Assembly (NCBI GenBank): GCA_958295665.1
Contig: OY282560.1
Location: 29,377,992-29,441,991, forward strand
Origin: Tipula vernalis
Lineage: Eukaryota; Arthropoda; Insecta; Diptera; Tipulidae
DNA: 64,000 nt
Direction: 5' to 3'
Position numbers and translations under genes: made by a program
In this document: positions 10,124 to 21,509 of the stretch, piece by piece
Numbering within the stretch: the first letter of the stretch is position 1
How the letters are laid out: every line of letters starts with the position of its first letter
The notes under the pieces: model-generated
The model's database searches: none
What the model saw: the letters and a program-made list of their open reading frames with translations, nothing else
Told to the model about the DNA's origin: nothing

Positions 10124-10663
10124 ATGTCGTTGCTACCATACGTGAACGATGCATTTGCACGTGCATTTGGGTATCCAGAACAATTTTTCCCTACTCTCCA
10201 ACAACCCAGTTTATTTGATACAAATTTATGGCCCGGTATTTATCAGCGACGGTGGTCCGGACCACAACAAAATCAACTTTCTGGACAAGCGACCATTGGT
10301 AAAGATGGTTTCCAAGTCTGTATGGATGTACAACATTTTCAACCGAATGAAATAACTGTAAAAACCGTTGGTGATTCAGTTGTAATCGAAGGTGAACACG
10401 AGGAGAAAGAAGATGAACATGGCCACATTTATCGTCACTTCACAAGACGTTATCAACTACCAAAACAGTTCGATGTAAAAGATGTTGTCTCATCACTTTC
10501 ATCGGATGGCGTGCTCACAATTAAAGCACCACCAAAGGCAAAAGCAATTGAATCAAATGAGCGTGTACTCCAAATTCAACACACGGGACCAGCACATTTA
10601 ACGGTCAAACCAAATAAAGAAAAGAAGAAAGTAAAAAAGGCTGGAGAAAAAATGTCTGAATAA
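10124..10663 (+). CDS. Small heat-shock protein, Hsp20/alpha-crystallin family (179 aa)
   Basis: A complete sHSP: N-terminal arm MSLLPYVNDAFARAFGYPEQ, alpha-crystallin domain about 62-138 ([49 protein letters not shown]), then ERVLQIQHTGPAHLTVK and a lysine-rich end. It is the inverted-duplicate partner of 1428-1958; the loop has E instead of K (EGEHEE). The start is the first ATG after a TCAGTA initiator, in an AAAATGTC context. An AATAAA lies at about 10761. It is probably stress-induced like its siblings, although its promoter lacks the intact shared core. Confidence 0.95.
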   Translation: MSLLPYVNDAFARAFGYPEQFFPTLQQPSLFDTNLWPGIYQRRWSGPQQNQLSGQATIGKDGFQVCMDVQHFQPNEITVKTVGDSVVIEGEHEEKEDEHGHIYRHFTRRYQLPKQFDVKDVVSSLSSDGVLTIKAPPKAKAIESNERVLQIQHTGPAHLTVKPNKEKKKVKKAGEKMSE

Positions 10664-10900
10664 TTAGTAACCTGTATGAATATTTCGAGAAGTTAAAGTT
10701 CCTGTTTTTTTTGTATATTAGTAAATTTGTTAATTTTGTATAATCTATGGTTTGAATTAAATAAAAAGATTTTTCGTTTTGTATTACACATTTATATGCA
10801 TTTCTGTAAAACTATTGTATTTTTTATAACGACCATGTTTTATGAATCTTCTTGAAATGCTTTCTGTGTCAAACGTCACTTTAGATAAGTCACGTCGCCT

Positions 10901-11013
10901 CAATCAACCCCTATTATGATTGGCGAGTCGATCAACAATCAACACGACTCTGTGTGTTGCCTTTTCGTTTTCTCATTTAGAGATAGACTCGACAATCGTA
11001 ATAGGGGTGATTG
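10901..11013. mobile_element. Small inverted-repeat MITE (CCCCTATTATGATT family)
   Basis: The left end CAATCAACCCCTATTATGAT, continuing TGGCGAGTCGAT, is mirrored at the right end (GACTCGACAATCGTAATAGG, then GGTGATTG). The element of about 113 bp shares its terminus with the one at 24453-24544. No clear target duplication was seen. Confidence 0.65.
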
Positions 11014-11605
11014 TTAATAATTTATACATAATTAAAAAAAAAATCGATAAATTGGCGCGACGCGACATGTCTTTAGTCACGTCACTTGAAATGACACAAC
11101 TATGAAAATTTGGTTGTATGTAACGAAGAAAACCTACAAGCTTGAATAAACCAAATATCGGCAAAGGAAGTTTCCTGCATTGTGCATTGAATTTCAACAT
11201 TTTCCTCCAAATCAGATCACAGTGAAAACAATGAAAACTAAAACTACATATCCTAGTTTCGTAATGATTTCGCACACTTAAAAATTGGTTTTATATTTAA
11301 AGGCGGTTGGTCTCTGAATAAAGTTTCGTGAAAACGGGCACAAGTGTCCAAACACAGTTTTTTGTTAACATTTTTGTTCCAACAAGAACTTTGCTTTCCG
11401 ACTCATTTGTCGGAGGAAACTTAGAATCGGTCAACATGATACTTGACAGTTTTAAAAGTCTGTCACTATATTTAAAGAAAGCTAAATACTGAGAAACATA
11501 TTCAGTGAAAAATCTCGAATACTGTGAAATGATCAGGGTATGTAACGAAAGCTCGGTTTGTCAAAATCCTGTTTTGTTTTTGTTAATCCTGATTTTCAGA
11601 ATCCC

Positions 11606-11856
11606 GGGGGCCTATTCTCGAATTTCACATCCATTTTCCACATGTGGACATCTGTCAAAGTTGTCAAACATGGTTCAAAAATTGTAATTCGTATATAAAA
11701 CACATGCGGCATTGACATTTTCCTATATGGGGAACTTTTCCACATGCTTATACCCATTCGGAAATATTCCCTTAGTACCGAAAAAATTCAATTTTTATGA
11801 GTTTTGACAGATGTCCACATGTGGAAAATGGATGTGGAATTCGAGAATAGGCCCCC
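11606..11856. mobile_element. 251-bp MITE with about 55-bp terminal inverted repeats
   Basis: The left end GGGGGCCTATTCTCGAATTT, followed by CACATCCATTTTCCACATGT and GGACATCTGTCAAA, is mirrored almost perfectly at the right end (ending GAATAGGCCCCC). The interior is non-coding and no target duplication is obvious. Confidence 0.8.
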
Positions 11857-11859
11857 CGG

Positions 11860-13498
11860 TTCTAAAAAACAAAAATCCCGGTTTTTATTTTTTTATTTTA
11901 AGGGTGTACGTACGCTCAGAACGCTTTTCAAAATTAAAGTTCTCCTTCACTAGAATTTTTTAAAGAAAATATATTTTTCAAAACAAAAATTTTGAAAACC
12001 GGGATTAGCAGCCCAATACCAATAAACTAACAAATAACTTCGAAATTTGTTGATTCATTTAATCTTTTTTTTAATTTGTAAAAAACGGGTATCAATGCTG
12101 ATACTTTTGAAAAGTTCAAATTCCATTCCACCAAGGGACCATCTTTGTGGACTCTCTTCGCTTAACCGGGCAGCTATTTTCAAAAGCCAAGTGTATAGAG
12201 TTGTGCAGCTGATTTGGGCAGAACTCTGAAGACGCTATATGAGCCCAGTCGGTTAATCAAATCTGATGTCCATGTGATTCGATAAAGAGTCTTTTCATTC
12301 AAATGCCAATTATTTACAAAAGTACTTCTTGGCTAATTGTAGTTATGAAAGTAGATTTCTGTCTCCTATTGATAATGTCTACATTATTTGTAATCAAAAA
12401 TTCAAAAACGTAACTCCTATTATTAATGTCTGTACTGCCCCACACAGCCAATTCTACTTGCAATGAACTATTATTAACTGCCTAACTTCAAGGGGAGGCG
12501 TCGTCTCTGAGTCTCCAGGAAAGTAGGCGGAACCCAAGTAGGGGTCCCCTCCCCTCATCAAGTCGCTGGCGATGAACTGTGAAATGGGAATAAAATTAAT
12601 TTGCGAGCTTGCCAGAATGACCACTCTTGGACTCTAAGTTCCGTTATTATAAATCAACTTACCCTCTTGATTTAGTAAACCTTACGAATTAGAGCCATGC
12701 CAATATGTTGGCAGATAAATCTGCGCTAAATGATGTCCAAAATCGTAGGTTTACCTGTAGGCAGGCGACAACCTTCTTAAGAAGGCCTGGATTAGCCTTC
12801 ACCACCGCCCCACCTTTTCCGCTCCCTTTCACTTTCAAGGCAAATAGCTGACTATTGTTCTCCAGCTCCTTCCCAATGTGCCCCGAAGCCTAACCGTCTT
12901 CCGTCTCCTCCGTTGGCTTACCCAGGAGGACCCCTCTCGCTTCCTTCTTCCACCTCTCTCCTGACCACTCTCCACTCTGTCGCCTGCTTGCTTTCATTTT
13001 GGCTCTTGAGAATCGAAGAGGCCGATCCGTAGGCAATTTAGTACTGTGGGAAAGTGTCAAACAAAATTTGGGCTCGAGGCAGGTTACTCACCTCAATCGC
13101 CTTCAACAACTGTACAGTGGCCTTCTTGAGATAGGTCACCATCAGCCATTCGGGTCGAAACTGGCTACCAAGAAACTTTGGTATGAGCTACCTGGCCTTC
13201 TGCTCCAACACCTTCTCTAAGATGCCCTCCTGTACAGAGGACAACCTCTGGGAGCCAGAGTGAATTGCAGAACCCGAGTTTGTTACCGGAACAGATTCTT
13301 TCCCTTGGGATTTTTAACTGCTAGTGTGGCTGCAGCGCCAGAAGCTTTGTCTCACACCCGGGCGTCTTGCCCTAAGCAAGAATCCGCCTGTAAATGTTTC
13401 ACCAATGGTTTATTTTTATTTTCACGAAATCCACAACTAACGAGGGCAGGTACGAAGCTTTTAAAATGGTTAAAGAAATAAAACACGTGGTATTAAAA
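11860..13498. other. Gene-free region with an unusually GC-rich segment (about 12480-13400)
   Basis: From about 12480 to 13400 base composition departs sharply from the AT-rich surroundings, with runs such as CCCCTCCCCTCATC. Open frames of about 73 codons (12999-13220, 13260-13481) match nothing I recognise. It may be the 5' part of an unrecognised LINE or transferred DNA adjoining the copia element. Confidence 0.4.
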
Positions 13499-13664
13499 TG
13501 TTTAAAGAAAATAAAATACGTTTATGCAAGATTAAAATATTTCTTTTTAATGTTCTCAGTATGAAGGATCGTTTACAACTAACCACAAAACAATTAAAGA
13601 AGAATTATAATATGGTCGCATTCATATTGCTTATTGGGTAACCGACAAATTACATATTCTGTCA
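13499..13664 (-). repeat. copia 3' LTR (166 bp)
   Basis: This is an almost identical copy of the split LTR at 17909-18672, with TG...CA ends. Confidence 0.88.
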
Positions 13665-13869
13665 GCGCCTCTTAATTTGATCCGTTAACCCAATTTGAAT
13701 TTAAATACAAAAATAAAAACAAATAAAATTTAATTTTAATTATCAACTCTACGTTAAACATGTACTTACTCTAATAAATGAAAACATTTCCTTAAAGTTA
13801 AAACTTAATTAAAGCATAAATTTAAACTCTTACGATGTTTCTCAAATAAAATTCTTCCGAGTCCTTTTG

Positions 13870-15342
13870 TCATAATATCCGCTTGGTTGAGATGTATTGC
13901 AACTTGATTTCCTTGTTGGCGACAGCTTCTCGAATGAAATTATATTTCACATCAATATGTTTCATACGTTTATGATCTCGTGGCTCTTCTGCCACTTTGA
14001 TGCATGACTGATTATCTTCGAATATCGTTGTTGATGATATGCAACGATGACCAAGTTCGTTCAATAAACAGCGTAACCATTTTGCTTCACAAATGCACTT
14101 TGCCAATGCCAAATATTCAGCTTCAGTTGACGAAAGACTGACAGTTGGTTGCTTTTGTGATAGCCAACTTACTGTATTGCCAAATACCATGAATACATAA
14201 TCTGATGTTGATTTACGGTCGTTCTCATCACCAGCCCAATCAGAGTCAGCGTATCCAGTCAAAATATCAGCTGTAGCATTGCGATGATAAACCATTTTCA
14301 ATTCAGCCGTGCCCTGAATGTATCGCAAAATACGTTTCGCATACATGAAGTGTTCATCAGTATAATAGCTTTGAAATCGACTAAAAAAATTCGTTGATGC
14401 ACACAAATCTGGTCGAGTTGTTTGAGTGGCATACGTCAAACATCCAATAAGCTCTCTATACGGCTGATCAGTCAAGTTATTTTTATCACCATTTGGTAAA
14501 CTCAAACCATTTTCAATCGGTGTTTTCGCCGATTTACAGTTGTTCATTTCAAATTTCATTAAAACATTCTTCAAATAACGTGACTGACTCAAGGCAATCG
14601 AATTATCACTTGAATTCCGTTCAACATGAATTCCCAAAAATAAATCAATTTTTCCAACATCCATCATTTCGAACTCTCTTGCTAACTTTGCTTTAATATC
14701 GTTGATCATCTGCACATTGTTGGAAATAATTGCCAAGTCATCGACATACAAGAGAATATAACAAACGATGTCTTTTTCAAATTTGATATACAAGCATTGA
14801 TCCGATTCGCAACGATTGAAACCAATTTCAATAATGAACTGATTAAAACGCTCATTCCACATACGTGAAGCCTGTTTCAATCCGTATAATGATTTATTCA
14901 ACTTGCAAACCATTGTTTTGTCTTTCACAAACCCTTCTGGTTGTGTCATGTAGATATCTTTCTTCAATTGTCCATTCAGAAATGCACATTTTACATCCAT
15001 CTGATGCATTTCATATCCAAAATGATTGACGATTGACAATAAAACTCGAAAAGTTGTTGGCTTGGCCGTTGGTGAATACGTTTCATTATATTCGAAACCT
15101 TTTTCTTGCGAAAACCCACGAGCAACAAGTCTTGCTTTGTACTTGTCGACATCGCCATTTGGTTTATATTTCATCTTAAATACCCATTTGCATGTAATAG
15201 CTTTACGACCAGTTGGTAACTTACACAAAGACCAAGTGTCATCTTTTAACAATGATGAAAATTCATCATTAATTGCCATCTCCCATTTTGGCCAATCAGC
15301 ACGTTTCCTTACATCGTTCATCGTAACCGGATCATTTTGCAC
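13870..15342 (-). pseudogene. copia reverse transcriptase and RNase H (490 codons)
   Basis: The long intact frame has WPKWEMAINDEFSSL, KAITCKWVFKMKY, GYEMHQMDVKCAFLNG, LYGLKQASRMWN and the catalytic ILLYVDDLAI. RNase H follows, with GYADSDWAGDENDRKS, LSSTEAEYLALAK and DNQSCIKVA. It is in frame with the integrase end at 15376-15933, separated by one TAG. The polymerase itself looks undamaged, but it depends on a broken polyprotein. Confidence 0.93.
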
Positions 15343-15375
15343 AAATTCCCCAGCTGAAAATGCATAACCAGCAAA

Positions 15376-16286
15376 CTAAGTTCCCGGTTCATATCCGTAC
15401 CGATCTGGTTTTCTTTTTAAACGATCACCACGACACAATTCATTGTTGTTAGCCATGCTATTCGAAGTACTGTGGACATTATCATTTATGTTACCGATGC
15501 CATCTAAATTTGCATCGTGGTTATGTTCACGTTCGTCATCAATGTCATCGCCTGCCGCCTCTGAATTAGATATATTGACATAATTCAAACGATCGAAAAT
15601 TGATTCGTTGAATGTCACATTACGGCCCATGACAAGCTTGTCATTTTCGATGTCCCATAGTCTATACGTGTGTGATGATAAACCATATCCGAGCATGTAA
15701 CATTTTGATGATTTAGCATCCAACTTTGTACGATTTTCTTCCGGTACATAATTGTAACAAATCGAACCAAATACACGAAGTTGCGACAAATCCGGCTTTT
15801 TCCCATACCAAATTTCAGCAGGCGTCTTACTAACAAATTGTTTACCAACGGCACTTGTTGGTGAACGATTCTTAATATAATTTGCGCACAAAACAGCTTC
15901 GTTCCAGAATCGACGACTTAAACCACTCGACAAAGAATTGTTCTTGCTTTTTCAACCACAGTACGATTAAAACGTTCAGATACTGCATTCATTTCCGGAT
16001 TGTAAGGTACCGTGAAATTCAGCCGAATACCCTTCTTGACACAAAAAGATTTAAATTCTTTTGAGCAATACTCGCCGCCATTATTCAATTGTAATTTCGC
16101 AATTCTTTTCCCATGTTGCGTTTCAGCCATAGCAACATATTGTTGGAATTTATCGAAAACCTCACTTTTCTGCTTCATGCAGTATACCATGGATGTACGT
16201 GAAAAATCATCAGTAAAGCTAACAAAAAATCTCGAACCGTCATACGCCATTTCACTCATTGGACCACTGACATCAGTGTGAATCAA
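15376..16286 (-). pseudogene. copia integrase, frameshifted
   Basis: IHTDVSGPMSEMAYDGSRFF, TDDFSRTSMVY and NGGEYCSKEF followed by NAVSERFNRTVVEKART occupy one frame (15918-16286). NRSPTSAVGKQFVSKTPAEI, WYGKKPDLSQLRVFGSICYN and the C-terminal region occupy another (15376-15933). The integrase core carries the D-D-E neighbourhoods. A frameshift falls near 15920-15933. Confidence 0.88.
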
Positions 16287-16344
16287 TTCTAAAACTCGTT
16301 TAGAACGGATTTCCTTTCTGGGTGGATATGGTAAACACGTTTGC

Positions 16345-17690
16345 TTACCACAAATTCTGCGATGCCTTATTTAATTGTTCCACTCCAGCAATCCCCGCAA
16401 ACACACTTCGTTCAACATAAAAAATTGTCTGGTATAGCTGACCATTACGGCGGGCAGCGAACATATTTTTACCATTCTTCGAAATAAATGCAACATCACC
16501 ATTAAATGTGATTTTGTAACCTTTGTCAGTCAATTGACGAATTGACAGCAAATTGCATTTAAGATTCTCAACAAATAAAACGTTTTGAATCGTTTTCGTT
16601 AAATTATCATCATTGAAAAATGTCTTTATAGAAATATCACCTTTTTGCTTTGCCACTAATGATGCGCCAGCTTTTGCCGTTGAAATACTTATCGGTTCAA
16701 TTTTATACATGCTATTGAAAAATACCTTATTGTTAACGATATGATGTGTTGCGCCCGAATCAAGAACAAAGTTTATCTCTTCAAAGCCATCACTGCCATT
16801 CTTTGATGTTTTGGCACCCATGCAACATGACGCAACATCATCGTTATTCCCAACTGACTCACCAATGACATCCTGTTGTTCACAAAGCAAAAACTGTGGA
16901 TTGTCATCTTTCTCAGCACAATTTGCACCGACACTTTTCTTATTGTACACAACATTTTTCTTTGACAATTTTACCCTGCAATTTACTTTTATATGCCCTG
17001 GCTTTTTACATCTGTGACAAATAACCTTTGAACGATCTGCTTGCATTGTCATCGAATCACTCGATCTACCGCTACGTCCATTTCCACACGCAGCACGCTT
17101 TCCACACTCGTCCAATAGACGACTTTTAACAAATTCGATTGTTATCTTTGTTGTATCCATTGTTTCCAGCGCTGTAACCAAGCCAACGAAACTTTTTGGC
17201 AATGTTAAAATCAGATGACAGACAACGTCAAGTTCTTCCAATGTGGCGCCAATTGACTTCAGTTCACGCACAGTATGATCGAATTGCAAAAAATATTCGT
17301 TGATGTCGTCACCATCTTTGTATCGCATTGTCAATAGCTGTTTTCGCAACAACAACTGACCGGCAACACTTTTGCGCTCAAACACACCAATTAATGTATC
17401 GTATATTTCCTTCGCGAACTGTTTGTCTTTAATATACTCCAGTTGAGAATCACCAATACATTGCACCAAAATTGATTTGCACTTTTCTCATCACATATCA
17501 ACGTGTCTCTGATCCTCTCACTTTTAACCTCATCTTTCGCATCAACTGGAACATCTCTCAATAACGTGTCCAATGAACTCGTTAAAAACTTTTCTAGACT
17601 CTTTTCTTCTAGTAGTGTTTTGACTCGGAATTTCCAATTCGAGAAATTCGAACCATCAAATGGTTTTACTTTTTCCATGTTTGATTCCAT
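16345..17690 (-). pseudogene. copia Gag and aspartic protease, frameshifted
   Basis: Gag begins MESNMEKVKPFDGSNFSNWK (ATG 17690). A frameshift near 17400-17469 moves it to the second frame, which contains the CCHC knuckle CHRCKKPGHIKVNC and the protease motif LDSGATHHIV with LLSIRQLTDKGY downstream. Gag forms the particle and the protease processes the polyprotein. Confidence 0.88.
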
Positions 17691-17885
17691 ACTTCTTCAA
17701 CTTGCCCAATATTGTGAAATTAATTAAAAAAAATAAAATGTTCAAAGCACGAGGCAACCGATGAACCAAACAAAAACTATTTCACAATACACGAAAAACC
17801 ACGCGCTTAACCTTCAAAGTTTTAGTTTATGCGTACGATTTTTAGAATTAAAAAAAAAACTATTTAAAACTATTATTTAATCACT

Positions 17886-17900
17886 ACTGGGCCCATAACC
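17886..17900 (-). other. copia primer-binding site (half initiator tRNA-Met)
   Basis: The minus strand reads GGTTATGGGCCCAGT just inside the 5' LTR. This is the copia-type primer site complementary to an internal part of initiator tRNA-Met. The second copia has GGTTATGGACCCAG at 32492-32505. Confidence 0.8.
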
Positions 17901-17908
17901 TATTTATA

Positions 17909-18672
17909 TGTTTAAAGAAAATAAAATACGTTTATGCAAGATAAAAATATTTCTTTTTAATGTTCTCAGTAATGCGGCAGATGAACTTGCTAGGCATGGT
18001 ACGACTCTCCAGCTGCAACCGGAAAGGGCAAGTCTGGGGAGGCCTATCACAGCGCTGAGACAAGCACTTGGGAAGCAGGCGCTATCCTCAGCGGGGGAAT
18101 GGTGGTCTAACACCCTAACCTGTAGAGTTGCAAGACAAGTTTGGCCAAAGCTGGACTTTTGGCGCACTAGGGCATTAATATCCTTACGCAGACGTGAATT
18201 AAGAACGGTCGTAGGAATACTCACGGGACAATGCCTTTTTGGAGAACATGCAAGAAGGCTGGGTCTGGACGCTAATGACTTCTGCAGAAGCTGCTTGGAC
18301 GAAGAGGAGGAAGAGACGTTGGTCCACTTCCTTTGCTCGTGTCCAGCATTGGCTCTCAGAAGGCACAAACACTTAGGTAAGTTCAGGGTGGACTGCCTCT
18401 CGGATCTCGAAAACATTAAAGTGCGGGATGTCTTACGCTACATAAGTAGCTCGAAATGGTTCCAATAGGGGTAAAAGGGGATACATCATGTGGTATCACA
18501 ATGGACCGTCACCGGTCTAAGTGTGCGTAAGCAGCCACTCCAACCTAACCTAACCTAATGTTCTCAGTATGAAGGATCGTTTACAACTAACCACAAAACA
18601 ATTAAAGAAGAATTATAATATGGTCGCATTCATATTGCTTATTGGGTAACCGACAAATTACATATTCTGTCA
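17909..18672 (-). repeat. copia 5' LTR interrupted by a LINE
   Basis: LTR halves 17909-17970 and 18569-18672 flank the LINE at 17971-18555 and its second target copy (18556-18568). Together they reproduce the 166-bp LTR at 13499-13664. Confidence 0.9.
17971..18555 (+). mobile_element. 5'-truncated non-LTR retrotransposon (RNase H end and C-terminal zinc finger)
   Basis: The plus frame reads NAADELARHGTTLQLQPERA, then RTVVGILTGQCLFGEHARRL, then the terminal CCHC-like finger CRSC...HFLC, to a stop at 18466-18468. This is the C-terminus of an I/R1/LOA-like LINE ORF2: the end of an RNase H domain plus a zinc finger. The 3' end is AACCTAACCTAACCTAA. Thirteen-base target duplications TAATGTTCTCAGT lie at 17958-17970 and 18556-18568, hallmarks of target-primed insertion. 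The element is truncated and inactive. Confidence 0.9.
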
Positions 18673-19194
18673 GAAGCCATATTACTATGGAAGAACGATG
18701 AGTTTGAGCTTTCGAAAGACATAGAAGCGGCTCTAAAGAGTCAATGCACAAGACAAAACTCGTGTACATTAATGTTCTAACAAAACTCATAACGTGCGGA
18801 AATTGTCTCCATTTTTTGATTTCTAATCCATCAACAGAATGAGGGGTAGGTTGTTGAATTGCTCACGTATGTTCAACGATGTCCGATTGTACTTCCAAGA
18901 AAAAATAAATTAACATTAAAAGAAGAACTTAGAAATAATTTTATGAATCTAACAATAAAAAATTAGGGTTTATCTGACTGAAACCGGAGGTTGACACACT
19001 CCGACTAATCTCCAAAAATTTCACTAAATCGGTTTTATTAAATCGCAGTGTGTCTATGACAGCTTTCCGGCTGTAATATTTCTGAATTTTTTTTTGTTGT
19101 TCACTCCGTCCGTGAAATTTATTAAGTTTTATTTTTTTCTTGCTGCCGAATATTTACCTAGATCACTCATTGCATGCCTTATATTTTTTTTTAT
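18673..19194. other. Intergenic, no gene seen
   Basis: AT-rich sequence with no recognisable coding or repeat structure. Confidence 0.4.
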
Positions 19195-19196
19195 TA

Positions 19197-19512
19197 TACA
19201 AGGTGAGGTTTTTAAAAAATGCTAGGCTTTTATCTCGAGAACGGTCCTAGATAGGAGAAAGTTACTTATAATGAAAGTTGTTAAGTGTCGAGGGGGACAT
19301 CAGATGGCGACCTTCAATTCGATCTTAACTTCGACCTTCAAGGTCATTTGAAGGTCAAATTGAACATTTTAAATAGAAATAGCTATTTTTGACCCCGGAT
19401 TCGGAAAGATCGCAAAATTATATGTTCAGATAGGAACTTTAAGCTCTTCTTTTGAATGACTTTCAGATGTTAATTCAAGTACAAATTACTTTTTTAAAAA
19501 ACTCACCCTGTA
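19197..19512. mobile_element. 316-bp TA-flanked MITE
   Basis: The ends TACAAGGTGAGGTTTTTAAA and (inverted) TACAGGGTGAGTTTTTTAAA are terminal inverted repeats flanked by TA (19195-19196, 19513-19514). The interior carries GACCTTCAAGGTCATTTGAA palindromic sequence and no ORF. Confidence 0.75.
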
Positions 19513-19514
19513 TA

Positions 19515-21480
19515 ACTATTTTTTCAGCTCTCTCTTTCTTCGTTCTTTTTTCTCCGGTGTGTTCATATGCATTGTTTTTTTTTTGCTGAGCCTTTTGCTC
19601 TTTTTCTTGTTTCTGTTGTATTTTTTTTGAAGTGAAACTTTTTTAGGCAGGGTTTGTTTCGAGAAAATAACAAACGAATATTGAAATGAAATTCTGTAAC
19701 GGTCGTGTAAGTGTAACATCAATTTTTATATTCGGAAAACAAATCGTGTGACGAAAATAAATCAACACACATTTTACATAGCAATACAACAACGAGAAAT
19801 ACGATTCCGAGCAATCAAATCAGTGCCTACTACTACTAGATTTAAATTGAGGTTGGTTGAACAAAACAAGTATGTTTGTAAATAATTTGCTTGTCAGTAT
19901 GTCTTTGTCGTTTTTTCTCGTATAATACCGCGGATCGAATAAAAATGATGGTGCTGTATTGAAAGAAATTCTTATTAAAAATTGTGTCTTAAATCACGCT
20001 CCAATCTTAAAAATAATTAAAATAGGTTAATATAATATTATATTCGTATTATATTCGAAGCATTAATAAAAGTGTTTAAAAGTGTTCTTCGGACGAAGCA
20101 AAACTACTAATACAAGTTCTTCAAGAAGAACTTAATTTAACGATAAACAATTCATCTAGAGAGTCAACGACGAGATCTGGTTAAACTATTGATTCAGTTT
20201 TTTCACGCTATTTGGAAGGACTGCAGAGTATGGTTTTTAAAACTTATTTTAGCTATCATAAACCAATTGAATCAGTTTTAAATTGTGGAAAATAAAAAAA
20301 AAACAAGAAATACATTGTATTGAACAGCAATCAAAATCACATTCGCCATTTTTCAAGAATTTAAATTAATCCATTCATAAAGTATCAACAATGTTCAAAA
20401 TTTAGAGATTCAGATCACAACATTATGTGAGCAACGTGAGAATTGGCCGATATATTTATTTACTCAGTTCTTCTGTCTGGATGGAGCATCGATGTGGACC
20501 ATTCGAGAATACATAAAAAATAAAACACAAACGTATCGCCTTTCTCCTCAACATGGTACTATTTTAAGCACGATGGACCGGCGGAAAGGAGGGACACGAC
20601 ATTTTTATAATCGATGTTTTGGAGTTCCGCTAACCTAATTCGTTGAGAAATGCGGAAATCTGGGTTAACATTTTTTTCGTGATTACAATACTTATCCAAT
20701 ATAATTTCGTTATCGTGTGGAAAGTAAAATTATTGACCATACCAATTTAATGAATGTCTTACCCAGACAGATCAAACAATTTTTAATCATTAACAAGTAC
20801 ATCACAAGCCGAAATGGATATAAAACCTACAATCTAGAATGAACATGACATACGTTATCAAATAAAGTACACGTCTTACATAACACTAGATTTTGACCAA
20901 GTTTGTTATTGACCAACAAATATATTAGCATGAAGTACAATAGATAACATGTAATATACAATAACACAAGTGACGTTTTTGCTACTTTATGTACTATACA
21001 CTTCCAGAAATGAAACAGCAAACGATCTTTAATTGCCATAGTCAAAATTTACGAATTACATAGAGTTCCCTTGAGTTTCAACCGCAATATTCTCAGGTTG
21101 TAGACCCTTATGCGTTTTTTTGTTCCTTAGCAGAGTTTAAGACCTTTTATTGTTTGGAAAACTTAAAGAAATTTGAAAAGCTTTGGACAAAGTGTTTCGA
21201 TAACATGCATAACTAATGTAAAATGAAGTCACTAAATAGTGAAATGTAAAGAACACAAATTCTATAGAATTATTATAGATAAATTCCTAAGATTAGTAAA
21301 CAAATCTTTCGAGTTTCCATTAGCTTACAACGTGTAACTTTGACCCAGATGCTGGATGTTTGAAAAGATAACATAAAATGCTTTTAGCATAAACATTATT
21401 TTATTTATAAAAACAATTAAAAATTTACAAAATTCATTCGTCCGATACATTCATTCAATCCTTAACAAAATTTTATAGAA
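19515..21480. other. Long AT-rich region without a recognised gene
   Basis: Only short frames occur (19516-19722, 20827-21045), with no domain I recognise. The last part is 3' flank of the gene at 21510. Confidence 0.4.
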
Positions 21481-21509
21481 AAAAACATCAGTCTTCAGGG
21501 GCAGCGCAC

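Larger units (their letters stand above)
7900..10800. repeat. Right arm of the large inverted duplication
   Basis: This is the inverted copy of about 1300-3900. It holds Hsp20 genes at 8440-8982 (-) and 10124-10663 (+) with the intergenic region in mirror order. It has since gained a MITE at 8059-8472. Confidence 0.8.
13499..18672 (-). mobile_element. Ty1/copia LTR retrotransposon with a LINE nested in its 5' LTR
   Basis: Left LTR 13499-13664 (166 bp) and right LTR 17909-18672 both run TGTTTAAAG...TTCTGTCA. Subtracting the 585-bp LINE and its 13-bp target duplication, the right LTR is also exactly 166 bp. The coding strand is minus: gag-protease 17690-16345, integrase 16286-15376, RT-RNase H 15342-13870. 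A primer-binding site complementary to half initiator tRNA-Met lies at 17886-17900. Frameshifts and one stop inactivate it. No matching target duplication was seen at the outer ends. Confidence 0.92.

Noticed and set aside
17904..18416. 170-codon minus-strand frame over the LINE
   Set aside because: The plus frame carries the recognisable RNase H and zinc-finger residues; the minus frame is antisense.
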